A DNA stretch of 64,000 nt, taken from positions 545,390 to 609,389 of the forward strand of contig JARBJD010000013.1 in NCBI GenBank assembly GCA_033064195.1, read 5' to 3'. The position numbers were made by a program, and so were the translations under genes. Shown here one piece after another: positions 38,324 through 50,320 of this stretch. How positions within the stretch are numbered: the first letter of the stretch is position 1; the number at the start of each line of letters is the position of its first letter. The notes under the pieces were generated by a model. That model made no database searches. It was not told where the DNA came from and saw only the letters and a list, made by a program, of their open reading frames with translations. This stretch comes from Blattamonas nauphoetae (lineage: Eukaryota; Preaxostyla; Oxymonadida).

Positions 38324-41300
38324 TCACTGAGACTGAGAGACCATCACAAAACAGTCATCACAAACAACCCTTCGCCGCAAAAGAAGAGGCTGTCTCTTCG
38401 TCCACTTCACAACAACTGCTGCTTTCTTTGCTTGGCTGCTGGACGAGTGGGAGAACGTGGAGTTCACGAGGATCACATTCGATCTGCACTCAGACGCGAC
38501 AGAGACGAATAGGGGTGTTGGGGTTGTTTGTGAGGAGGTGAATGAAGAGAATGAGATGCGGAGGGAAGGTGTGTCTTCTAAAGTTGTTTTGGGAAGGATT
38601 GACAGTGCGAAGAGGGATGCGTCCTGTTTGATGGAGTTGTTTGACACTGTCAAAGAAACAAACGAGATTTGGGAAGACGAGCACACCAGAAACGAGGTAT
38701 CGAAAGAGTTGTTGGCGACGCTGGAGTCTTCGATGGAGAGAGACTGGCAATCAGAGAGGACGAACGCAGAAGACTTGAAAGTGGAAGAGAGGAAGGCGGA
38801 GTTGGAGATTGTGTGGGAAGACTGCGTAGACACTAAGAAAGGTTGGGAGAGTGTCGTCCCCTGAACACGACACGAATCAATGGTGACAACACCAGACGAC
38901 GAAACGACGATGCTGTCGATGGTGGCAGGTACCGAAAACGAAAACGACAAGAAAGAAAGCGTAAGTGCTGAGTTCCTCTCCACACTGATCATCGCTGCTG
39001 CGGCGGAAGAGGGAGGTGCGAGGGAGATGGCAAATGGACACGGAATGCCTGAATCAGGTGCAATGTGTACATCCGTCTGCGAAAGCACGATGGGCGAGGA
39101 GAGAAGGCCGTTGGAAGCGACAACGACATCGACAATACTACCAGCTGCTTCATTCATACTCCATTCAATCGTTCTGCAGAGTGTGGCCTCGGTGTTTCCA
39201 CACCCGACGTCATCTTCCCCGCTCTGTCCAACAAAAATCGTCGAATCTGGAGTTCGAGAGGCAATGCCGAGAAGGAAGCGAAGGAGCGAGATGGAGTGGC
39301 GAGGAGAGCTTGCATCTTCCGCCAAGTCGAATCCCCACAGTTTGTCAGAGTCCTTGCGAAGGCCGAGTGAGTTGAAAGTTCCTGCCCACCTCTGCTTCTT
39401 CATCAGAGACGCGAGATTGTGCCCTTGAATGAACACCCATTTCCCGTCACCAGAACAGGTGCATGTAGTTTTGAAAGTCAGTGACGTCAGCCTGTAAGAA
39501 CCTGATCCGAGCGACGACAGGTCAACGAAGAGAGCACCTCCATTCTGCTGCGAAGAGGAGGATGAGAACGTGGAATAGCTGATGTCGAGTTCACCACCAG
39601 CAACGACAACAGACACACTTCCGCCATTTCCTTCTGATGAACAGGACTCGAACGTGCAGGATGTGATTCTGAGGCAGCTGGATGACGAGAGCTCAGCGTG
39701 GATCGCTGATCCATCCACAACATCTGATTCTGATCCTTTCTTGAATGACGAGAATGAACAGCTTGTCAATTCCACAATCCCAACATCCTTCAACCACAAT
39801 CCATGCGATTTCTGTGCTGTCGGTGATCCTCCAAATCTCCATTTCTTCAGCTTCAGGTTGGGATATGTCGATGTCACAGTGTCTCCTTCGATTCCAATCC
39901 AACCACGATCTCCTCCATAACGCACTCTCATTGCCACTTCATTCTCATTTTCGGCCATCAGCGATCCTCCTGCCAGCCACATCGGAGAATATACATCAAA
40001 GTCAGCATCCGAAGAGAAGGAGAGAGACTCGACGATGATCTGCCCATTGTTGACCAAGAATGCTGATTGAAATGTCATTCCATTCATTCCACTTGATGTG
40101 TCTGTTCTAATTTCGACATTGGAGATGGTTAGTGTTGTGTCTGTCGTCAGAGTGACAAATGCAACACGAGTTGTTGCTTGGAACAGAACAACATCGATCG
40201 TGTCCAACCGTGTCGCTTCCGCAATGCACAAATATCCTTCCAGACTCGAATTGTTCTTTGCCGTCACATTTTTCAGGTTCAAAGTCGCTCTGTTCTCATT
40301 CTCTGATTTGATTGTCACTGGTTTCGTCACAACACTGTTCACTTTTTACGTTGTCGACGACCGAATGTTCAGAACGTATCCGAGACTGATTCCTGCTTCC
40401 TGCACTTTCGAAAATGAGAGGCAGGGTGAGTCAGCCAGACACGCTGATGTGTCATTTCCGCCCTCGTCTGAGATGAACACAGAAGGTGGGACGAAGACGT
40501 AGGGTGTGAGAGGAATCGGCTGAATGACACCTTCATGATTGGATTGAACTGTATCTTCAACTGAGTCCTCGAGAGTGACCGAGAATGTGTTTGATTCCGA
40601 AGGGTTCATGTCCACGAGGATCCAGTGTCCTCTTCCATCCTTCGACGTGCAATCCGTGAAGCTGGTCGGCATCCATCCATAAGCCGAGCCAACCACAACC
40701 TGCTGCGTCTTGTCTGCGAGTGTGCTGCTTCGAAGATCAACATAAACCCCGCCCCCTCCTTTCGAGCACGAGCATCCATCAAAGCTGCACCCTTCCACTG
40801 CCAACGAGTGAGTGCTGAGAAGTCTGGCGTGGATCGCTCCTCCATGACCAGATTGGACAACGTTCTCGTCCTCATCAAGTGCGCTGTTGGCCGTGAAGGT
40901 GGAATTCTTCCAGGAGACTGATGATGGGATGTCGTTGATGAAGTCCACCCAGAATGCTCCTCCACTCTTCGCAGAATTGGTGACGAATGATGAGTCTGCG
41001 ATGGTCAGTGTGGAAGAGACGACAAATGCAACTCCACCTTCGTCCGCCTGACAATTCGAGAAGGTTCCTTCTTTGATGCTCACACTGCAATCTTCTGAAT
41101 AAAGAACTCCGCCTTGTTTGGCTGAACACGAGCTCCCTTTCCATCTGTCAGATGTGACTGTTGAATTTCGGCAAATAATCAGACCACCCTGTTCAGCTGA
41201 GCTTGAAGATGAATTATCTCGATCAATAAAGACAGCACCATTTTCGAGGTGGAGGAATGTGCCTTGGGCAGTGGACTTCAGAAGTCGGATAGTGTTCGAG

Positions 41301-44300
41301 TACAGTTCGACTGTTGAATCTTTGGCGAATGCAAATGATGCCGAATGCTCGAGAGGACAACTCAATGTGATAAACCACAGATTAAACCTCTTTGCCCCCT
41401 CACAGATGATGAACGGTACGGTGAGAGGACTCGCGAGAAGAGTAGTGGTGGATGAGTAGTCAAGGGTAGCATTCTTCTCAGCACGGATAAGTCGAATGAA
41501 GGGAGTATTGTCCAAAGTGATGGATGGGTAGAAATCAAAATCGTAGATCACCACAGAACGACCTATGGAATCGATGAAGGGATGGGTGAGTGTTGGATTG
41601 GTGAGACGGAATTCTGTGTGGCGGAGTTCAATTGATGATTCCTGATCACAAGTGAAGGCCTGTTTTGTCAGCTCATCGAACTCGAACCGGAAATCGAAGA
41701 AAGATAAGGTCGCATTTTTGAGTGTGATAAACACTTCAGGATACGGATACACAGTGATTGTGATGGTGCGATGGTAATAGCGATTGACGTACACGGTTGA
41801 ATTCTGAAAGACGAACGGTCGCATTGTCTCGTGATGATAGACATCCAAGTTGAGCTCAACATGGTTTGCGTTCCAGAAACGATGTTCAAGAAGGTACTGG
41901 AGAGGGTATTTCTGAAGGAAGGATGGGGATATCTGACCGTCTGGATAACTCCAACCAAGAGGTTCGGCAGTGGTTGAGTCGCTCACGTCAATTCGGGATG
42001 GAGGAGAGACAAAGGGGTGGTTCCAGTTGACGAGGAAGGAGTCGACGGATGGGAAGGAAATGATGGACGATAAATCGAGATTGATTTTTGATTTGTCGAA
42101 TGACTTGAGGACGACATCATCTCCTTTCTCAAAGTCATAAACATCTTCCCCAGCAGAATTCTGATCAAAATAACAATGGCCGATCTCCACAGCGCTGTTG
42201 TCATCGTTCTTCATCAAATCGATCGCTCCGGCTCGCCCATTCGTTGTGCATGCTCCAAAACGAGAATACATCACTTTTATAGTTCCACTCGTCTTTCCCT
42301 CAATGCAACTCGCACACTGTTTGTCCTCCACTGGATTTGGCTTGGAGCTGGTTCGTTGGATGGTCAAGAAGAGTGTGTTGGTGACGGCGAGGGAGGATGT
42401 TCCAGACACATAGATCAGTGATTTTTCTGATTTGATATTCTTGAAGAACGAGTGATGGATCCCGCACGATCCTGCCGCAAACAGAAATAAACACTCGGAG
42501 TGTTCAGAGATGTCTTCCACAATCACATTCAACAGACAGAGACTGGCACTGTCTTCAGTCGAAGCAAGAATTGATGATGTCGAAAAGGGAACGAGTTGGA
42601 GTGAGTGGAGAGTGAGCTTGCAGGTTGATTTCGAAACGAAGCCATTAGTTGTCAACTGTGTTGAGCGAAAATCACTCACGACCCATCCAGCACCGACAAT
42701 TTCAACGAGTTGTGACACCTCAAGAAGTTCGTCCTCAGTGAATGAACCATCAGAGAAAGTGATGACGGTGTCCAGTAATGGAGATGGAAAGGCAGCGAAT
42801 GCTTCCGACAGCGATGTGAAAGTTTGGTCTTCTTCGGTTGGCTCTGTGACCACTCTCATCTCGCTCTTGCCTGCTTCGATTGGCACGACCTGTACAGTCA
42901 TCATTTCTATCCGATTGGTCCACGAAGTTCCGATGTAAATCTTTCGATTGGATGTGCATGCAGTAACGATAGTGTCTTTTTCATATGTCAGAGAAGTTGA
43001 AAGATCAAAATCCAATCTATTCGAAGTCTCCAGATCAAATCGACAGGATTCGATGAAAATAAAACTGTCGGAGTTTAACATCATGAGATAGGCAGTGGTC
43101 CCAGTCACATTGGTGAAGGTGCAGAATGAGAAGAACGAAGGTGTTCTTTGGACATCTATGATTGATCGCCCTCCAGAGCACCGTGTGAAGGAACAAGTGT
43201 CCACGACCAGCGATTCAACGTCGTCTGAGTAAATTAGACTGTGTGAAGATGCAATTGAACAGTCTGTGAAGTCACATTTGTGAAAAATTATTTTGGTTGT
43301 ATCGCTGAGATAAATGGTCGATCTCGATGTGTTGGCCGATTTGCCAGTGAAAGATGTGCCCAAGAAAAGAAGCAGGAAGTCTGAGTCTTCTGAGGAGACT
43401 GAGCACTGATTGAGTTTGCAGTCAACAATGAGATGTGGAAGCTTTGTGGTCAATACATCATCATATTCGATTGATGTGTTTGTCATTTCTGTTCGCGTGA
43501 ACCCTGACGACGATGTGATGTTAAGATCAATGATTTCGATCCAAGAATTAGTGTTGAGAATCTGCGAATCGGTGATCGAGAAAAATGCATTTTTTTGAAA
43601 GCCTGAATCAAAGGACAGAACAAGTCCGGTAGACGACGAATCACCAACAAATCGACAGTTGTCGATTGTTGTAGATTGTCGTGTGGACGGCGAGTAACAC
43701 GCAAAGAACCCGCCATTGTATTTGTGTGTCGTCTCTCCGCTCAACGTGAAATTGGACTCTGTGATGACGAGCGGAGCTGGTGTCCAATACGTGCCAATTG
43801 CTCCTCCATGCTGTCTGGAATTGGTCCCGTTCGAAGGATACCAATCGTCGAAGGAACAGGCCGTGACGGTGTTAGTCGATGTCTTCATGTTGTACAGATA
43901 GACACACCCTCCATACACGGGTGACGAGCTTGAGACGGAACAGTTTGAGAAGGTGCACGAGACGAGAGACATGGCTTTGGATGATGAATGGAAATATATG
44001 GCTGATCCACCAGCCAATTGTGCTGATAACGAAGAAAATGAGTATTTCATGTTTGTGAACTTGCATCGGGTGAATGTGACGGCAACAGCGGTGAAATTGA
44101 ACCTGTCGGAACCGGAGTATTCTTTCCCAGTATACGGATCGTTTGGATCATCTGCAGGTTCGTCTTCATTGGGCATGCTGTGTGTGGCTGGAAATGAGTT
44201 GCTTCCGACGGTTGGGGATGTGCTGGGGACAATCAAGGGTCGTTCGGAGGATGTCGTGTGGCAGCAGTCGAATGTGCTGTTCGAACAAAGAAATGACCCT

Positions 44301-45157
44301 CCTCCATTCACATCCCGCAGCACTGTCCCCGAAAGATGGTTGTTGCTTCCCCAAATCGCGCACCCAACCATTCTCTGCGAAAACAGCGACGATGCTTCTT
44401 TCACTTCCCCAGGCAGAGATGACACGTTCAGAATTCGCATTTCTGATATTGTCGTTGAGATGCCCTCAAAAGAGCAGAGGTCGTTGCGATGGTTCGTCTG
44501 CGAAACACAAACACCATCTGCCCCAACCACTTTCATGTTCGCAATTCTCGTCCCAACTATATTCATGCTGAAAGTGCCTGCCGCGCTGCTTTTCCGCATA
44601 TCCTCCACGATTGGCATCAGATGAGGTATCGGATTCCTCAGTGTGCACCACGCCAATGTCAGCGATGACGAGGCTTGTGGCGTGGGAGAGCTTGACTGAA
44701 GAACGAACAGAGACTTCAGATCCGTCCAGAAAAACTCGCAAAAAGAGACGTGAATGGTTGATGAATCGAGGACGGCACATTTCACGTCATGATTCACAGT
44801 CTCAGATAACATGTCCAGAAGAACATCCACAACCGACAGTGTAGCGTTCTGAAGGTTGAAAAGGCTGTGGATTCCATTTGACGGAGGAGAGTTCCCTTCT
44901 TGTACGATTAAATTCTCGCGGTCACAGCTTGCATCCAGATATCTGAGTGATGTGTGCGGTTGACCTTTCATCACGATGCTTGAGGAAATAAGCGCATAGT
45001 TCTGGGAGTGCACAACACCTTCCGGAAGGGAGATGTGCTGACAACAGTCCGACAATTCACTGGGGAATGATGGTTTGACGATGCTTCTCAGGTAACTTGG
45101 AGCGATGTGGGGTCTCAGCAAGGAGGTGAATATAGCGATGACATAGATTTGCATCAT
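38324..45157 (-). pseudogene. Giant beta-helix surface protein gene with one in-frame TAA (or code readthrough)
   Basis: The ATG at 45157 starts a signal peptide (MMQIYVIAIFTSLLRP). The frame is open for 1603 codons of beta-helix repeats (GGAFWVDFINDIPSSVS, KGGGGVYVDLRSST), reaching the linker DEGGNDTSACLADSPCLSFS and LNIRSSTT. It then meets TAA (40346-40348) and continues in the same frame KVNSVVTKPVTIKSENENRA for 672 more residues (SSEGNGGSVSVV, SGEDDVGCGNTEATLCRTI), ending TGA at 38324. The TAA falls inside a module that otherwise reads smoothly, so the intact protein would be ~2277 residues. No TM or kinase tail; the end is basic (KKAAVVVKWTKRQPLLLRRR). It is either a single nonsense mutation or TAA is sense in this organism. 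Confidence 0.7.
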
Positions 45158-45370
45158 CGGCAATTGAAAGACGCTGAACTTGGCTCGATAGGAGAGAGAA
45201 CGAGTAGATTCCAGCTCAGACTGAATAAAGGGTTGGATCGAGGTCCCACACTTCTGTGGTTAACACATTCATAGATGAATCAAATGATCGCCTGTGGAAG
45301 AACTGTCACGTCCTCCGAAGTGGCTGGGGACCAGCCCAGAACTCATCCGATCAATTCACTAGAATGGGAT
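45158..45370. promoter_or_regulatory. Divergent region upstream of the beta-helix gene
   Basis: Short region between the minus-strand ATG at 45157 and the first plausible exon of the plus-strand hypothetical gene. No motif recognised. Confidence 0.35.
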
Positions 45371-47453
45371 CAAGTTTTCATTCTCTTTTCCTCATTGCCT
45401 CCACTCGATCCTTCAGTCAAATATCTCATCACTTCTAGAAACAATTCGCTGTGATGATGAAGATGTTGTTGTTGAAACGCTCCGGGAGTTGCAGATCGTG
45501 GCTTCTGGTGTGCGATTGAGTTTTCTTGATAGCTTTGTTGATGACTGTTTTGGATGTGTTTCAGAATGTGGGTCGAAAGACAGTCACGATGATTGGTGTC
45601 CAGTTCTGACTCCGCTGTGTTGTGTCGCACACTCGTCTGAACTTCTGGTCTCCTTTTCTGTTTCGTTCATTCTCGCTTTCAGGCTGAACTGATGAAGTTG
45701 ATTGAGATTATTTGTTTGTGGTTCTCTTCATGTTATTGAGACTTACTTCCTTGCTATCTTTCAGATTCTAAATCACCACAATTCGTTCGCTCGTCACTTT
45801 CCTCTGAAATCCCTTCTTTCCTCATCACCAAATTTGAAGATTGGTCAACATGCCCTGCATTGGAATCAGTGTGTCAGTTTTTTCTTCTTCTGAATCTGTT
45901 TTCAGTGTTGTTCTTGCATGGAATCACTCTTCTTCAAACCCGAAATCGTCGACTCACTTTTTCTCCAGCAAAAAGACTTTGTCGTTTCCACGTTCAAGTC
46001 CTTCTGGGATACATCGCCTCCTTCCACTGTTTACACCGCTTTGGCTCGGATTTCTCTCTCTCCTCATCTCAGAATCGCCAATCTCTCCATCGGGACTCTT
46101 TTTCATGTTTTTGAGCGAGATCCAGCTGCTCTCACTCTTCTCCCCTCACCCATCTTCCCATCTTCTTCCCCACACCAACAATTTTCTGATCTCTCATTCC
46201 TGGCTGCTCTGACAAAGAAACTCCGAATCGTTTTCTCCGAATTCCAAACGAATCTCCCAACTGATCCTTCGCACCTTTCAGAATACGCTCAGCTCACAAA
46301 AGACGATCCTTATATCATCACACGTTCACTAGCATTCTGTTGGACTTCATTCTACATCCCTGTTCTCCCTTTGAGATCCACTCCACCAATCGAAGTGTGA
46401 TTTCACTCTTTTCATCATTTCTCGTCTTTTCAGGTTGATTCTGAGATCATTCGAGATTTGATTCTCTTTGTGAAAGAAGCTATCACTGCCATTCTCACCA
46501 ACATTACCAACATCGACATTCTCATCGCTTCTCTTCCCTCCGACTCCTCTCCAACCACTCCATTAGATTCTGATGTTGACATACAAATGGCAGATTCTCT
46601 TGAACTCCTTCGTGATGAATGTGAAGCCTTCGTGAACAATTCGTGGTGTTTCTTCATCAATTTGGCAAAAGGAATCACAGATCTCCACAAATCTTCCTTC
46701 CAAACAATCATCCTTGACGATCCTTCAATCACTGACTTCATTCTCAACTCTCTCAAGCTCCCTCATCCAACCATCAGGAGGAATGTGTTAGTGACCATTG
46801 GAAACATCATTATGGAGTTTCCAACAATGGGTGAAAGATTCATGACAGCAAATCTTGTTGGGAGGATGTTTGACACAGTTGATTTTGTTTCTCTTCCTCT
46901 CTCCGAGTCCAATACTACTTTCGAACTCACCAACTTCTTAACCAGCATGTTGAGTCCGATTGGAGACGATGAAGAGACTAACATCGAGCAATATCCTCTC
47001 ATTCGTGTCTCTGTGTTCGAGCCAGCCAAACAATTCATCACATTCATCTTCCACAACTCGGACGAACTCATTCTGGATGAAGCAGACTAAATTCGACACG
47101 AGAACAATCTCTGTTGGATGCACCATCACATCTCACTCATGGAACTTCGATCGGACGAACTCGATGTCGATTGTGTGTCAGAACTTGTGAAATGGGAAGT
47201 GCGAACGATGGTCGAGATGGAGAACGAAGAAAAGTTGAAGTTTGTCTTCAGGAGCATGTTGAACAGAACTTCTGAATGGAATCATCCCAAACGAGAGCGG
47301 CAGAAGAGACGAGAAGTGCTTTTGAGAGAAGAAGGATGGGACGACGCCTTCGAACTGCGAGTGGTCGGGCTCGAGGTGGATGCCAACGAGACAATGAAAG
47401 ATCTCGCAACCTATTTTAGTGTTGAACTGGCATACAATGTGAACAAAAAATAG
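45371..47453 (+). pseudogene. Multi-exon hypothetical helical-repeat protein with an in-frame TAA
   Basis: Probable exons: ~45371-45647 (ETIRCDDEDVVVETLRELQI), 45683-45713, 45765-45868 (KFEDWSTCPALES), 45906-46394 (MESLFFKPEIVDSLFLQQK) and 46434-47090. Introns are 35, 51, 37 and 39 nt with GT-AG ends. The last exon ends at TAA (47088-47090) after DELILDEAD. The same frame then reads IRHENNLCWMHHHISLMELR through RREVLLREEGWDDAFELRVV to a TAG at 47453. The tail looks like the genuine C-terminus, so the TAA is probably a nonsense lesion. The first exon's start is unresolved. All-helical composition with hydrophobic periodicity suggests an ARM/HEAT-like fold (inference). Function unknown; I recall similar proteins only from oxymonads. 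Confidence 0.55.
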
Positions 47454-47734
47454 AATCATGGTGAATCATCTGTCGAACGGACTGACTCACAATCTCCTCA
47501 CTCTCAACTTTTCTAAGCCACTTCTATTTTTCCAGTTTTCAAAAGGCGAAGGTTCCTGAGATTTAGAGGAGAGTTTATCGGTCGATGACTCTGTCATGCT
47601 CCATTCGGTAAGATACCAATTATTTTCTCTTGTTGATTATGATTCTCACAGATTTCAGGTGAAAGACACTTAATTCACAGATGGAACAGGAAACACCAAT
47701 CTGAAGCAAATTATAGGTCAGATCGAGTTGTTTC

Positions 47735-50211
47735 ATGGCAGTGAATTTTAAATTCGCCGACAAATACTCCGGTTTGCACTTTCCCCCGTTTATCTTCTAT
47801 TTTTTTTCTATCTTTTAGAGCGAGTAGATGCCTTTGATCCTAGCTACGAGGAGAAAGAGGAGACTTACATCTTCGACAGAGACAGAAGCTGCCAGGATTG
47901 GCAGTGCCTCATTGTCCTCGGATGCTTTGCTCTCTACTTTATTATCGCCCTCATTGTCTCTGCATCCATCACAAATTATGCACAGTTGGCCGGAATGTTC
48001 ATGGCTGTCGACCATCAAAAACAACTTGCCTATGAAGGAAAACCGAGCATCCACAACCGGTATAGCATCTACCCACCAGATTATAAACCAACTGAACGAT
48101 TTGCACAATATGCCAGCATCAAAGTGATTCGCAATACCACATTCACGAACAACACTTTTGCTGAAAGTCTACCCAACCAATACGAAGATACTGGTAAGAC
48201 TGATCCTAGCGTCATGGTGACCACGTTCTTTCTTGATTTCCTGCGCTTCAGTTGGACATATGTTGTGGGTGTAGCGATCGTCCTCGTCCTCTCCTATTTG
48301 ATGGTTCTCTGCATCGGCAAGTTCGCAAAGTGTTGTGTCTGGTCGATGTATGTTTGCTACATCGTCACAGCCTTCCTCGTTGCCATTGCCGTTCTTATTA
48401 TCGGAATATCACTCAGCGTGCTATTCAACGCTTTAACCACGCAAAAAGAGCCATCTAACCCATATTATTCAAACTCACTGTCAGCATCTCAACTAAGCTC
48501 TCCGCCCGCGATGGAGCTTCTCCCACAAACCCCCATCCCGATATCTTCAGCAAGAAAATTGGTCCCGATCGAAGTGCTCACCACCGAAAGCAATCAAACA
48601 ATGGGAATGGACATTGGGGCGATACTTCTCTTTATCTTTATTGCTGCAGCCGCCGTCATAGCCTTGATTGGATTCATCTGCATCTGCTGTGTGTACTGCT
48701 GCCGCGACCGGATCCGACTGACCATTGCAATCATGGAAGAAACAGGAAAGGCATTTCTGCAGCTCCCGTGCCTGCTCCTCATCCCAATTCTCGGAACGCT
48801 GATGGAAATGGGCTTCATTGCCTTGTTCATCATGCTGTGGGTGTTCACCATCCTCTCCGCCGTCACAGGCCTTTCGATCAACTTCTTCCACATCTTCACC
48901 TTCTTGTTTGCCATTGTTCTCTTCGTCTGGTGGGAGAACCTCATTGACGGGTTCGTGCAAGTCGGTGTTTCAGCCACTTTCAGCGACTGGTATTTCACCG
49001 CCGATAAGACCGAGCTCAAGCAGTTTCATGTGTTGCACAACATCAAATATACTTTCAAGAAGATGGGAAGCATCACATTTGGGTCGGGTCTCCTCACAGC
49101 GGTCCAGATCATGCGTTTTCTTGTTGACTTGATGGAATCTGATGAGTGCTGCATTTGTCTGTGCTGCATCGCATATTTAGTCCTCAAGTGCGTCCTTCAC
49201 TGCCTGGAACACATTATTATGTTCATCAACAAGCAAGCCTTTGTGATGATCGGAATTAGGGGCAAGAATTTCATCGAATCGGCTGCTGAAGGTGTCATTC
49301 TTTATTTTAGGAACATTCTTCGCATTTGGGTCTTCGACGACGCTGTTCCACGTGTTCTCAACTGCGGCTGCTGCCTCTCCTCGACTCTCTCGTTGATTTC
49401 TGTCTTCTTCATTGTGACGGCTGGCCTGTTCACCAATCTCCCCGACTATAATCCAAACAATTTTGGTTGGCCTCTCACTCTCGTTGTATGTTTTGTGTGC
49501 ATGATGCTCGTTGCGAACGTGCCGTTCAGATTATTCTATACTGGCGCGTACGCAATTCTTCATTCGTTCTTGATTGACGAGGAGATGGTTCGAAAGCATA
49601 ACGTTAAAGGATACGCCAGCGAGAATCTGTCACGTCACATGCTGTCTGTCTACAAAACAGGCAAGAGCAAGCTGTCAAGCAAAGGCGCATCAGAAGCGAT
49701 CGACTCGCACGAACAGAAATACGCTCCCATATTCAACCCCGACAACGAAAGCCTTGTTGTCATCATCGTCGACGCCACAACCGGCAACGCCCAACAAGTC
49801 CATCCCAGCCAAATCCAAGTCCAACAAGCCTACCCACCACCACAAGGGTACCCTCCACAAGGATATCCACCGCAAGGCTATCCTCCACAAGGGTACCCCC
49901 CACAGCAAGGATATCCCCCTCAACAGCCGTACCCACAACAGCAAGGATATCCACCACAGGGATATCCACCACAGCAAGCATATCCTCCACAAGGGTACCC
50001 CCCACAGGGTGGATATCCACCACAGGGTTATCCCCCGCAACAAGGATATCCTCCACAGGGCTTTCCACCTCCGCAACAGGGCGCGTTCCAGAGTCAGTAT
50101 GCGTCTAGCGAGCCACAGCCAGCTCCTGCTGCTCTGCCGCAAGCTGAGCAATCGTCTCCTATCACAACCCAAGCTTCAGAGGTCGAAGCAGACCCAAATG
50201 TGAAGCAATAA
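47735..50211 (+). CDS. Choline transporter-like (CTL/SLC44) membrane protein with Pro/Gln/Gly/Tyr-rich tail
   Basis: Exon 1 is 47735-47771 ([12 protein letters not shown]), a 47-nt intron (gtttgc...tttag) follows, then exon 2 is 47819-50211; 809 residues. The N-terminus shows the CTL arrangement: cytosolic acidic stretch, RSCQDW, first TM helix ([19 protein letters not shown]) and a long loop with an NTTF glycosylation sequon. About nine further TM helices follow, including a Cys-rich [12 protein letters not shown] loop. The family's conserved core is clear: [34 protein letters not shown], and the [22 protein letters not shown]-like end. The C-terminal ~110 residues repeat YPPQGYPPQ, like annexin-, rhodopsin- or shisa-type tails. 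CTL proteins carry choline or ethanolamine-like solutes across membranes; the exact substrate here is unknown. The stop is TAA. Confidence 0.85.
49820..50080 (+). repeat. Short tandem repeat encoding YPPQG units in the CTL tail
   Basis: About 18-20 degenerate 12-18 bp units (CC(A/C)CARGGNTAYCC-type) encode Tyr-Pro-Pro-Gln-Gly. The array ends at [12 protein letters not shown]. Confidence 0.8.
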
Positions 50212-50320
50212 ATCTTCGTAAGCTCTTCTGTTATTCCCACGTTGAGCGTGGTTAAAAGCTCATTCATTGCCTCTTTTTAAACCCCCCATAATCATCCAAA
50301 AGGGTCTTCAATCTCAGAGA

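Noticed and set aside
38457-44624. Plus-strand ORFs of 100-220 codons within the 38-45 kb gene
   Set aside because: Antisense shadows of the beta-helix coding strand.
50267-50320. Upstream 18-codon extension of the coiled-coil gene
   Set aside because: It begins at TTG, not ATG; a eukaryotic nuclear gene should use the ATG at 50321.
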